From Carettochelys insculpta (taxonomy: Eukaryota; Chordata; Testudines; Carettochelyidae): a stretch of DNA of 64,000 bases. The stretch lies in assembly GCF_033958435.1 (NCBI RefSeq), contig NC_134138.1, positions 184,134,798-184,198,797 on the forward strand, written 5' to 3'. The stretch's first letter is position 1, and each line of letters begins with the position of its first letter. Made by a program: the position numbers and the translations under genes. Positions 1 through 10,939 of the stretch are shown here, piece after piece. The notes beneath the pieces were generated by a model, which was not told where the DNA came from, ran no database searches, and saw only the letters and a program-made list of their open reading frames with translations.

Positions 1-1209
1 ATAACCGCATGGAATCGGATTCTTCAGGCACTGTCAACAAATACAGCAGGAAAGAGCTTTACAAATCTATTTGATAACTTAGTCATGCAATTACAATGGC
101 TTTGGAGGTGTTTGTGCTTCACTTTCAACAGTTAAAGTAGGAAATTGCTAAAATACTTATGTGTGTCTGATTTTTACCAATTTGTTAAAGTTACAAATTG
201 CTATAAACAGGATTTTTTTCCAAAAGGCCAATAATATGCAATGTGTAATGGCTTATCTCGTAAGTGTCATGGATGTTATAAGGCCATGTGTTAACTGTAG
301 AGTGAATCTGAGTGATCTATGCTCAAGTTACTCCTCTTGAGTTAGCTTAGCTAGTGTGTGTGTGGCCAAACTGCAAAATCATTCTTATGCTGTATTCATG
401 CTGGCACTGTGTTCACTCGTGTGGTGCAAAGACTTCTGGGGGCTCATGTTAAGTTTTAAGTGTACGATAATTCTTTCCAAGTGAATTGTGGGAGAATTTC
501 TTTTTCTCTTCTGGGCCCATGGGAGGAATTATGGGAAGGCGCTGCAGGCCTAGTGGTAATCAAGGTGACCTGTATTCACCCAAGACAGGGGACATGTTAG
601 CAGCCAATGAATAGTGCTCACTCAAATTTTGATTTACATCCTTGTTAGACCAGAGAACTAAGGGTTGAAAGCACCAACCTGTTGAAGTTAAGGGTGTTTG
701 TGTGTGGATAGGACTTGAGTTAGGGGCTGCACTTCACTTATAACTCAAGCTAACTTTGCAGCAAAGATAAGCCATTTGTTAATAAATAGCTGTAAATCAT
801 ATTGAGAGTCTTTAATGAAAGATGGTCTAGTATTGCAGCTAGTGGCCAGTTTTCCAGATCCCACAATTACTTTTTGAGAGGTTTCTTTCTTGCCTGTGCC
901 TTATCCAGAAAAGCACTTGCTACACTTTAAGCACACAAATAATTCCTTTGACTACAATTGGACTATTCACATGCATAGAGTTCAGGATGTGCTTATCTAG
1001 TTTGCAGGAAAAGGACTTAAGTTTCTAACAACCACAATTTCAGGGCAGATTATTTTGGAGGGCCGCATGTCAAACACACCTAGTATCATTGCCAATCAAG
1101 GTACAAAACATAAATTTAAAGGTGTTATGTAGTGGTTCAGGCTCCACTCCCACCCTTGACTGACTCACAGTGTTGGAATTATTTTTTTTTGGGCTGTTAT
1201 TACCTCTAG
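1..1209. other. Intergenic, no gene seen
   Basis: AT-rich unique-looking sequence downstream of POU6F2. No open frame with recognisable protein similarity, no RNA gene and no terminal-repeat element was found here. Confidence 0.6.
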
Positions 1210-1570
1210 GGCTACGTTTATGCTTACTAAAAACTTAGAAATGGCCATGCGAATGGCCCAATCGAAGAATAGTAATGAGGCACTGAAATGCATATTCAGC
1301 ACCTCATTAGCATACTGCCAGCCACAGCACTTCGAAAGTGCCACGGTTCACTTGCCCGCGACTCAGCTACAGCTGGTAGGAATAAGGGGATTTCAATGTT
1401 GGTGGGGTCCTTTCGAAAAGGAACCCTGTGTTGATGAGCTGCAGGCGAGCGAAGCACAGCACTTTGGAAGTGCTGTGGCTGGCAGCATGCTAATGAGGTA
1501 TGCATCAGTATTCTTCGATTTGGCCATTAACATGGCCATTTTGAAATCTTTAGTAAGTGTAGACACGGCC
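1210..1570. mobile_element. Harbinger-type MITE, long palindrome
   Basis: The ends are inverted copies: left GGCTACGTTTATGCTTACT, and the right end read in reverse complement GGCCGTGTCTACACTTACT. The interior is also palindromic: the left half (ATGGCCAT, CACCTCATTAGCAT, GCCAGCCACAGCACTT) recurs inverted in the right half. Flanking TAG and TAT fit a 3-bp target duplication of PIF/Harbinger type. There is no coding capacity; a short frame through it is a by-product of the palindrome. Family assignment is inference from the end sequence, which is shared with the elements at 5343, 13680 and 32879. Confidence 0.7.
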
Positions 1571-2258
1571 TATGAGTGTTATTTATTACCTTCATCCATC
1601 CAGCCAACATTATGAACTTGTGCAATCAGCCTGTGTAGAGCTTTTCCTGAGCCTCAGCCCTTTCTTACTGCTCTCAGACATTTCTTCCCCTGGATTCTGC
1701 TAGTCTTTCATCCACTGCACCTGCTTTCAGTTCTTTTAACTAGCCTTACCTACAGGAGGGATAATTAACTCTTTCACTCATCACCTCTGCAGTCTGCTTA
1801 GGCAATTAACATTTTCCCCCATTGTGTCTTCCCCGGTGGAGATAATTAATGCTTATGTGATCAGAACGCTGGGTCAACCACTAGCTCACAGCACGCTGTC
1901 ACAGGTACCCAGGTGTTGTCAGGATTTTTTAACATCTGTGGACATAATTGTCCCCGTGGGCCAGGGAACACATGCCTTTGGCTGTATAAAATCAGTGCAG
2001 ACACATGAAATTCTAAAGTGTCACAGGCTGCCATTTAGCAGCATTACCAACGGTCACTTTTTGTCAGTTAGCTCCCCCGGTAACCTGAACTCATGAATAA
2101 TTCATAACCAGGTATTTGAAATGAAGGCCTCTGATTGGGCGAAGGTAAGACCTTCCAGAATTTTCCATGCCCAGGAGGACCTAATTGAAGACTGCACCTT
2201 TATGGTAATTAGATCATGAATAGGGAAATAGAATCATGAATTATTAATGAGATCAGTG

Positions 2259-2266
2259 TATATAAG
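2259..2266 (+). promoter_or_regulatory. Candidate TATA box TATATAAG
   Basis: A perfect TATATAAG followed after about 10 bases by a GC-richer segment, as at a polymerase II start. It would drive transcription rightward through the hairpin block. No gene is attached, so it may be a fossil LTR promoter. Confidence 0.3.
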
Positions 2267-2393
2267 CAGGGCCTGCCTGTCATTCTGTGGCCCTTGGGAG
2301 ACACAGGCAAGGATTCTGTGCCCCTGCACAGGGGAGTGTTGGCTGCTACAGCGACCACTGAACCCTGAGGCTAGCCTTAAAGGCAAAAGAGCA

Positions 2394-2468
2394 GAAATCA
2401 CTGAGAGCTGATTAGAAATCACTGACAGCTGATTAGAAATCACTGAGAGCTAACTAGTAATCACTGAG
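2394..2468. repeat. 21-bp tandem repeat, 3.5 copies
   Basis: The unit GAAATCACTGAGAGCTGATT+A is repeated three times with few differences (2394-2414, 2415-2435, 2436-2456), followed by a partial fourth copy. Confidence 0.9.
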
Positions 2469-2798
2469 GCACCGCCACACCACCGCGGCACCAGTGCTTC
2501 CAAGCCACACCACCAGGGAGCAGCAAGAGGCCTCAGCGGGGAAGTGACTGGGTGGCGAACTGGCCTGCCACAAGGCAGGTACTGCGTACCCAGTCACAGA
2601 ACCCTGAGGCCACCATCACACCTCCAGCGGCACCTCCCCACCTGCGGTGCCACCATCTTGGCAACCCACCGATTGAGACAACCCACCGGATATGACTTCT
2701 TTCTACCGAATACGACTTACTGAAAATACATCAAACTACAGGACATGTAATTCATCTAATTAATCTGACATTTAATTGCATTAGTCTGGGACATCGGG

Positions 2799-2887
2799 AC
2801 CCCCATTGGGGTAGTAGGGGTCACACCCCTACAGTGTGCTGACCCAACGGGGTCAGCACAGGACCCGAGGGCCTGACCCTCAGGGCC
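2799..2887. other. Run of four adjacent perfect hairpins
   Basis: Hairpin 1: ACCCC 2799-2803 with GGGGT 2808-2812. Hairpin 2: GTAGGGGT 2814-2821 with ACCCCTAC 2825-2832, three-base loop. Hairpin 3: TGTGCTGACCC 2835-2845 with GGGTCAGCACA 2850-2860, four-base loop. Hairpin 4: GAGGG 2867-2871 with CCCTC 2877-2881; the alternative CCTGA/TCAGG pairing overlaps it. The density of perfect stems is visible directly; any function is unknown. Confidence 0.75.
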
Positions 2888-3720
2888 GGGCCTATAAGCC
2901 CAGACTTCAATAACACAGCACATTTAATTATTAATTTTATTGATTGGTTAATGTTATTATTAATTAGTATATATTTTTAGTAGAAGTTTGTTTTACTGGG
3001 AAGGTTTAACCCCATACCTTTTTATCTATATACCTATGCTTTTATATAAATAATTGCGGGTGAAGGCATAAGCCTCCCCGCCTCCCGTATTCTACCAACC
3101 TCGTGTGTCCCATGGAAGAGCCAAGGCCTCCCAGGAACACACTATAATTGGTACCCATATAGGAGAAACGGAAGGCCTCCCACAAAAGTAAAAGGGATAA
3201 GCCTTGACCACCTCCGGGGCCAACCTTCTGGGGCAGGTCTAGCACCCTGCCCCCAGCTGGTGGTGGGGATTAGCAACCCCACTCCACCTATTAAGTTGGC
3301 AGAAGGGATTTAAAATACCCTCACCCTTTTTACCTATCCTTTATTAATAACAACTTTTTGCCTTCCGGTGAAATAAAAATTTATAACTTCATCCAGGAGA
3401 CATCTCATAGAAACAATATTTAAAGTAAGTTTGTAGTTATTGTTAGTTTTTAGCATAGATAGACTGTTATTTTAATAGTGTAGTTTTTTAATAAATATAG
3501 TTATTTTGTTTCAATCTTAACCCTTGTCCTCGTCTCCCTCTCCGTGTCAGCCCTTTCCCTCCAAGGTGGCTAAGGCGGGGTCTGTGGCATACCAGGGTGG
3601 TGCTCTCCTGCTTGTGGGTTGCAGTAGGGTTCTGCTTGGGTCCTGGGATCTGTGAACAGGAGGTTCACACCCTCCTTGTTGAGGGACTCATTTAAACATC
3701 TATATCTACCACTTGTCCGT

Positions 3721-5339
3721 CAAAAGAGTCCCGTCAGGTGTAAGAGTTCCAAGTTCAGTTTTGCTTGCCATCTTAAAACACAGATCAGTGTTAGTGACTT
3801 CAGAACGCTAGCAATACTATTATAGTGTTCCAGGATATGATTTTTAGAACTCTTTGAAGACCACCTTATGAAATGTTTTTTGGCATCCACTAAAAGATTA
3901 GGGTGGGAAGGATCTTGTGTGAAAAGTTTTGAATGACGTAATACATTTAAATGGTTAGTACAAATGTTTGTAACAGTACTTCTAGCCATAAAGGTGAGAA
4001 CTAAAATCATACACTGGAACAATTTAAGATAGCTACCTTATTGTTCAAGACCTTTTTGCTTCCCAACAGTTTTTTCTATTTTCATTTTCCAAAGACAGCT
4101 TGAAAGAGGAATGCTTCACTCTTTGTTTTATGAAAGTTCTCTGCAACTTCCTTAGTCTCCAGCTGATGCACTTAACACCTCCTACTACCCAAACTGTAAT
4201 GTGAGTAGTGCACCTACATAATCTGACATCTGAAAGCAGAGAGAGATACTTGTAAGATGTAGGCAGTGGTGGGGACATCCTGGCTCTGCTGATGTCAGTG
4301 GCAAAACTCCCATTGATTTCAGCAGGGCATGGATTTCATACTAGGTTTCTCCCACTACCACAAAGGGTCTTCACGACTTGAGAAAAATCCCTGCATTTAT
4401 TAAGTTACTTGGATGATGTGTGCATGGGGTGGGGTAACCAGGTACCATCAGTGTCTAAACTTACCTTCTTTCACTTTGACCCTTCCTCCGGAATGAGACT
4501 CTGGGCATGCTTTTGTCACTTCCTGGCTGGATTACTCAAATTCACTGGTTCTGAAGTGCAATGTGATGATAAGTCACAGGTTCTGACTGGCACAGAATGC
4601 AATTTGCTTCCTTGTCTCAGGCTCATGCTGACATCCCCCATTGGCTCCCAGCCACTTTCAGATGCAAATTGAAAACCTAAGTCCTAATCTTCAAATAATT
4701 TAGTGTCTCACGCCCTACCTGCAATAAAAAGTACGTCACCATGACAGATGGACACCCCTGAGACAATGCTAATCTCAGAGCCCAGGGAAAAGCTTGTGAG
4801 AGGGGGAATACAGCATTCCGCTGAAGGGATCCAGCTATAGAATGAACTTCTAGAGGCGATCAGATGAATCCAGGATCTGACCACCTTTAGGAAACTGCAA
4901 AACCTTCCTCTTCAAAATGGCCTTCCCATCATAGGAAGAATAACTTGACACTGACCACCATCTACACAAATTCCACCTTCTCCAAAAATGGAAGCAAACA
5001 ATTCAGTCATCATATCAAATAAAATGCCCCCAAGCAGAATCTTTAGCCTTAAATGTAAAAGCCAGACATGCCACGAATCCCTCTGGGGACTGCACTATTG
5101 CTATAAATTGTATGTAGACAGTGCTCAGATAGTGATCCTAAAACCACACAAGTTAAAACCAGAGAAAGACATTCCAATTCCAGATTAATTGTTCACATGG
5201 ATTGATGTAACTGTGGTGATATAATTATCATTGGCATAATTCTGCAGGTAAATTTCCCCACGAGTAGCACTTTGGGAGACTGAGCTAGTACTCAGCATGA
5301 GTAAGGGTGGTAAGACTTGGCCCAGAAATACCAATACTC
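3721..5339. other. Intergenic with ancient repeat traces
   Basis: No gene seen. Around 4288-4330 and 5291-5330 are motifs such as CCCATTGATTTCAGCAGGG and CATGAGTAAGGGTGGTAAGA, typical of old amniote interspersed repeats whose copies recur elsewhere in the window (22620-22680, 26757-26820, 32840-32878, 33697-33725). Confidence 0.5.
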
Positions 5340-5342
5340 TAT

Positions 5343-6052
5343 GGCTGCGTCTACACGTGCACGCTACTTCGAAGTAGCGGCAGTAACTTCGAAATAGCGC
5401 CCGTCACGTCTACACGTGTTGGGCGCTATTTCGAAGTTGAAATCGACGTTAGGCGGCGAGACGTCGAAGTCGCTAACCCCATGAGGGGATGGGAATAGCG
5501 CCCTACTTCGACGTTCAACATCGAAGTAGGGACGTGTAGACGATCCGCGTCCCGCAACATCGAAATAGCGGGGTCCTCCATGGCGGCCATCAGCTGGGGG
5601 GTTGAGAGATACTCTCTCTCCAGCCCTTGCGGGGCTCTGTGGTCACCGTGGGCAGCAGCCCTTAGCCCAGGGCTTCTGGCTGCTGCTGCTGCAGCTGGGG
5701 GTCCGTGCTGCATATACAGGGTCTGCAACTAGTTGTTGGCTCTGTGTATCTTGCACTGTTTAATGAAAGTGTGTCTGGGAGGGGCCCTTTAAGGGAGCGA
5801 CTTGCTGTTGAGTCCGCCCCGTGACCCTGTCTGCAGCTGTGCCTGGCTCCCTTATTTCGATGTGTGCTACTTTGCCGTGTAGACATTCCCTCGCTGTGCC
5901 TATTTCGATGTTGGGCTGAGCAACGTCGAAGTTGAACATCGACGTTGCCAGCCCTGGAGGACGTGTAGACGTTATTCATCGAACTAGCCTATTTCGATGT
6001 CGCAACATCGAAATAAGCTATTTCGATGTTGGCTGCACGTGTAGACGTAGCC
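5343..6052. mobile_element. Young Harbinger-type MITE, CpG-rich
   Basis: Left end GGCTGCGTCTACACGTGC and right end in reverse complement GGCTACGTCTACACGTGC form nearly perfect inverted repeats. TAT occurs at both borders (5340-5342 and 6053-6055) as a probable 3-bp target duplication. The interior repeats TTTCGAAG and TTTCGATGT motifs in both orientations. Many intact CpG dinucleotides remain, unlike the flanks, which suggests recent insertion. It encodes no transposase; the open frames across it lack any domain. It would depend on a Harbinger transposase supplied elsewhere. Confidence 0.85.
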
Positions 6053-6055
6053 TAT

Positions 6056-7087
6056 ATTATGTTATTTTGTATGTGAGAATTTGCCTGGCCTATAGGGTAG
6101 GGGTGGGATAGACAGCAGAAGGTAATGATGGGCAGAAGGAGGGAAGTAATCATTTTTAAACTACTGTTTTGATTGTTTAATTCTGTCTTCCAACACCTGG
6201 ACTATGCCCCATTCTTTGTTTTTTGGTATTTTACTTACCTCTGACTTTCATGTCAATGATGAAGATTTTCTGCCTTAGCAGAAGGCGGTGAGAAGACAGT
6301 ATGTTTGTGGCTGGCAAACAGCTTGAAAATTATGGCTTGAGCCCATCAGAAGAGAGCGATTGTAGTAGCCAGTGACACTAGAGAGATTTGTATATTCCTA
6401 GGGTTACCATATAGCTGGGTTTTCCAAGACACAGCCTGATGTTTTGGTCCTCCAATCTCCATCAGGATGGATTTCTGAAATATGAAGAAACATCTGTGAT
6501 TTTTCCTTTCTCATCCTTTTGATTTGCCTTCACAGTTGGGCAGCCAGAGTGGCACCTACTGTCCAGATGCCCAGCTCTGAAGGTAGAGCGGCCACTCTGC
6601 AGCTGTGCAGAAATAAGGGAGACCTATTATGGTATTGCTACAGAAACTGTACCTTTCTCTCCCCACCCAGCTCCTCCTGCAAATGAGAAAGCTGGTCAGA
6701 GCGCATTTTCCAACAACAGTGGTATTGTACTGAATCGGTAATTGTACAGTATTTGTAGCCATAGACAGACTGGGACAATTACTTATGGGGATACTTGTTT
6801 GATAGTTTCTTAACTTGTTTCTATGTTGCTTACAGCGAAGGCCAACAAAGCAATCAAATACTGTGATGAAAATGTGGTCGTGTTCAGCAATGCCCATTGT
6901 ATTCAATGAACCAGGATTTTACCCTGCTGGCTAGTACTGACAAAATTCCGCCATTTCAAAAATGGCTCTGCCAAACCTTCAGGTGAGTTATACCCCTTGC
7001 ACTCCTCCACTGGCCAGGCCCCCTGCTATCATACCCTCCCACCTGAGACACACCTGTCACACATCTGACTCAGACCTGTCCTTAGTA
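6056..7087. other. Intergenic with partial DNA-transposon remnants
   Basis: No gene seen. At 6403-6470 the text AGGGTTACCATATAGCTGGG looks like the end of an old DNA transposon. The segment 6545-6660 (CCCAGCTCTGAAGGTAGAGC and a following GGTATTG motif) resembles the interior of the element at 7096-7789, so a related copy probably lies here. Confidence 0.4.
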
Positions 7088-7095
7088 CTATTGTA

Positions 7096-7789
7096 AGGGT
7101 CCTACCAAATTCACTATCTATTTTGGTCAATTTCATAGCGATTGGATTTTTAAAATAATAAATTTCATTATTTCAGCTATTTAAATCTGACATTTCATGG
7201 TGTGGTATTTGGAGGGGGTCCTGCTCTAAAAAAGGTAGTGTGGGGGAGTTGCAAGGTTGTTGTATGGATAAGCGCCTTCAGAGCTGGGCAGCTGGAGGGT
7301 GGCAGCTGCTGATCAGGAGCTCACTTCTGAAGGCAGAGCCACCACCAACAATAAGGCAGAGATAAGAACGGCATGGTATGGTATTGTCATCCTCACTTCT
7401 GTGTGGCTGCTTGCAGAGCTGGGCCTTGGCCAGCAAACTCCACTCTCTGGCTGCCCAACTCTGAAGGCAGCAGCATGGATGTAAGAGCTGTGCTGCTGCT
7501 GGCAGGGTGCTGCCTTCTGAGCTGGGCACCCAGGCAATAGCTGCTACTTTATACCCACCCAGCTCTGAACGTAGTGCAGACATAGGGATGGCAATATAGT
7601 ACCCCCCACAAAACAGCTTTGTGAACCACCTGCTACTAACTTTTGGGTCAGAACCCTCAATTTCAGAAACATTGGTCTCCCACATGACACCTGTATAGCA
7701 CAGGGCAAAGCACAGAAATTATCAGATTTTTGTGGGGAAGACTGTATTTCACAATCCATTTTTAATGACTGTGAATTTGGTAGGACCCT
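7096..7789. mobile_element. hAT-like nonautonomous DNA transposon
   Basis: Left end AGGGTCCTACCAAATTCAC and the reverse complement of the right end are identical for 18-19 bases. CTATTG occurs just outside each border (7088-7093 and 7792-7797), fitting a decayed 8-bp target duplication. The interior holds repeated CAGCTCTGAAGGCAG segments. The frames inside have no transposase motif, so the element is nonautonomous. Confidence 0.8.
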
Positions 7790-7891
7790 ACCTATTGCAT
7801 TATACCTCCTGTTTTCTAGTCAGAAATTGCAAGAGAGAACTTGTAAAATTGGGTTTTTTTCCTTCATCTTTCCATTTATTTGCTGCACCAT

Positions 7892-7921
7892 GATAATAAT
7901 AATAATAATAATAATAATAAA
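7892..7921. repeat. (TAA)n microsatellite
   Basis: About ten uninterrupted TAA units. Confidence 0.95.
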
Positions 7922-7923
7922 AC

Positions 7924-10900
7924 AACTACTACTCCTTTAAAATACCTTCCGAGACTAATGCTGAATGCCAGAATCCTAGAAATTTGCAGCACTGAGAAAC
8001 TTTATTTTCAAATATGCAGAGATCTATGTTGGTTATAAGAACTGGAGCTGGCATGTTTTAAATGTCAACGCCATTTTAACATCTACAGAAGTCTCTAACA
8101 TTAACGATGAGAGCAGATCTCACTGTAAGTGTATTGGAAATGGCAGCATTCAGTTACCTGTAAATGTTAAAACATGGTCTCCTAAGAGCTGACAAAGAGG
8201 ATCAGCAGATGCATGTTTCAGTTTGTCAGACATTCGGCCCCAGAAGACTTGTTCCAGCTTGCTTTGTACTCATCTGAACCTTTTGTTCATGGTTCCAAGA
8301 GGCCAAATTTGGCTGGAGACTGTAATGACTTTTGCCCTGGGGAAGGAGGGCGAGGAAATAGTAAAAGCCTCAAGATGATCTAAAAGGGAGAGATACATTT
8401 GCTGGCATCATGGGTGGCAGTTGCTGTCTGAGTGCAGTTAGAGGAGAGCCTGTGGTGAAACCATATTGCCTTTATTGGTTGGAGTGATGGAAAATTAGCT
8501 GAAAGGGCTTCAGAGAAAATAGCAGGGTATTAGGCCCTTATGGAAAAGTCCTATATAATTGAATGAAGATAAAGTGCAGAACTCTATAGACATGTGACTG
8601 AGTTCCACAAAACATACTATGAAAACTTAAATAATTTACTCAGAAATGATAACCTTTCCATATATTTGTATGGCCCCTACTGATTACCATCACAAAGACA
8701 TATTTCTTGATAAAATTCCTTAGGATGGCTTAAAAACTACAGAAAGCTTTCTTTTCTATTAAATTTTATAGACTTTTCTATGATGGCCAATTGCCAACCT
8801 TTGAATCCTTTAGAAGCTATGGATACATACCTATAGCTTTCCGAGGACACGTTTGGCAGCCAGTATTCAACATGGCAGGGTTCTAAGAGTTAAATAAGGT
8901 AATTTATGTACCCCTCATGTAAATAACTATTTTATTAGATTGTCTGGGGGCAGTGAAAATTTCTAATAGTGACAGGCTACCTTGACAGGACAATTTATGT
9001 TTGATTTTCACACATTTCAGACTATCAGATATGGAGTTCCCTGTTTCTGCCATCATAATTGCAGCACAGGCCTCATAGTCAGATGCTCCTGGTTTCTAAG
9101 ACTTGAAATGACACTGATTCTTTCTAAGCGTTGAGTAAGTCACCTGTCCTTCTTGCCTCATCATTCATGCCTTAGCTGTAAATAAGAAACACCACAATGT
9201 AACTAATGTAGCGAATAAACTCAATGCTCATTGTGGTTTTCAGAACTTGAACTTTGCTTGTAATGGATAGTTGAGCTTAAGATGGACATTAAAGTGGAAG
9301 CCCAGGACTGTTCACAGAAAACAAACACAAAAGGATCATGAACAAAATCTAATCAACATTCACCTTTAAATTTCAACAAACGTATGCAGAAGTTATTCTT
9401 CCACTGTTCAATCAGCTTTAGTTAATATGTACTGTCATTGTTACTGCTTAAAGTAGAATGTCACAGATTCAAAATCCTATATACATACTTTCATTCAGAC
9501 ACACATTTTCTTGTTTTAGAAATGCTATCAGGGTGAGTTGCTATACAAATATTTTGCACAAAATTCTGTGAATTTTCTTCCAGGAACATGTGTAAGAAAA
9601 TACTTTGAAAAAATTGTTAGACTTTTATGCAGTTATTTTACGTGCGCATTTTACTTTGCTTCAGGCTAGGCAAGAAAAGAAAATCAATCCATATTTGTGT
9701 GTGGGATGAAAAGAAAAAACACAAAATAATTACTTGCGATGTGTAGGAATGAAATCAGCAGAAACAAAGCAAGCAAGCAAGCAAGCAAATAAAAAAGAAA
9801 CAACCCCCATGCCCCCAAATATGACTTGGTTCTCCACGGCTGCAGTTCTGCCCTTAAAATAGAAATTAAAATAAATCATCATTGTGATTGATTTTGGGGT
9901 ACAGACTGCCCTTGTTCTAAAGACCAGTTGTAACTAGTTGAAGTCTGGAACTTCAGGTTTCAAATTTCAACTTTAAAAATGGCCAGAAATAATGTCGTTA
10001 AATCATTTCTTTTAACAAAAAAGAAGCAGGTCACCCATCAAATCAAAAATGGATTTCTGACTTAACTCAAATGCCTGCAGCTGAAAAGGTCATATATGTT
10101 CACCCCACCACACACACACACACACATACACACACACGTGTGCAAATATGTTGAACAACGTTCGAGAAACTGTAATCCACTCCTAAAGACTATAGCGTTC
10201 CCTCTGCTAAATGACTCAAACCACACCTTGGGGGCTCTGTGAACTGGGAGAAAAGACATGTAAATGTCACATTTCCCCCATCACCACTTGAAGGTATTTG
10301 AAAAATGATTTATTTAGTATGGAATGGCCTCCAAATGGTTTGAACATGTAGCCATACCATGATGGTGCACTAACAGTGCCAACTTAAAACACACCTCTAG
10401 CAGAAAGATTCATGTTCCTTATAAAAAGGCTGATGTAGAATGTCTGTTGTACTGCCGAGAACACAGCGTAGCAGGTGATTTTTTTCGTCCCTGGCAATGA
10501 TTTTTGTGCAACATACTGAGTAATCATTGTCTACAATGCCCTTTTTTCCACCATAAAACCTGCAGAAGGCATAATAACGGCTCTCATTTTTCCTCTAGCT
10601 TCTGAGGACAGCTCTAAAATATCTGCCTCATGGCAGAAGTCCATAAACTCCGGTTGTGATAGAGCAATATGCAACCTGAGGCTAGCAATATCAGTATAAT
10701 TACTGAGCCAACGAATATCCCTATAGTTAGTCTTTCTGGGGAAAAGTTGAACAACGCTTATATGGCTGAACTATGCAAAGAGGCCTTTATGAGTAATAGG
10801 AGGCCTGAAATATTCAGTGAACCTATGCTGGGTTTGTACTGCTACAGTGGATTTATACGGCTACGATGCTCGGGGTTTGGTGCTAGCGAGTTCAGTTCTG

Positions 10901-10931
10901 ATGAAACACACTGTCTCACTTCAATGCATTT
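7924..10931. other. Intergenic, no gene seen
   Basis: AT-rich sequence with no recognisable gene or full transposon. It contains a short AAGC tetranucleotide run near 9768-9788 and a CA repeat at 10106-10138. Confidence 0.55.
10106..10138. repeat. (CA)n microsatellite
   Basis: CA dinucleotide run with one interruption (CATACA). Confidence 0.9.
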
Positions 10932-10939
10932 GACTAATA

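Larger units (their letters stand above)
1824..3720. repeat. Unidentified anomalous block, LTR- or leader-like
   Basis: This block differs from its surroundings: GC-rich segments, clustered hairpins, a TATA box and a tandem repeat, followed by an AT-rich stretch with AATAAA near 3491. It could be a decayed LTR or noncoding leader of a retroelement, but I found no primer-binding site, no matching terminal repeat and no protein frame. The short frames in it have no recognisable domain. Confidence 0.3.

Noticed and set aside
2394..2468. CRISPR-like array
   Set aside because: Direct head-to-tail tandem repeat without spacers, in vertebrate DNA.
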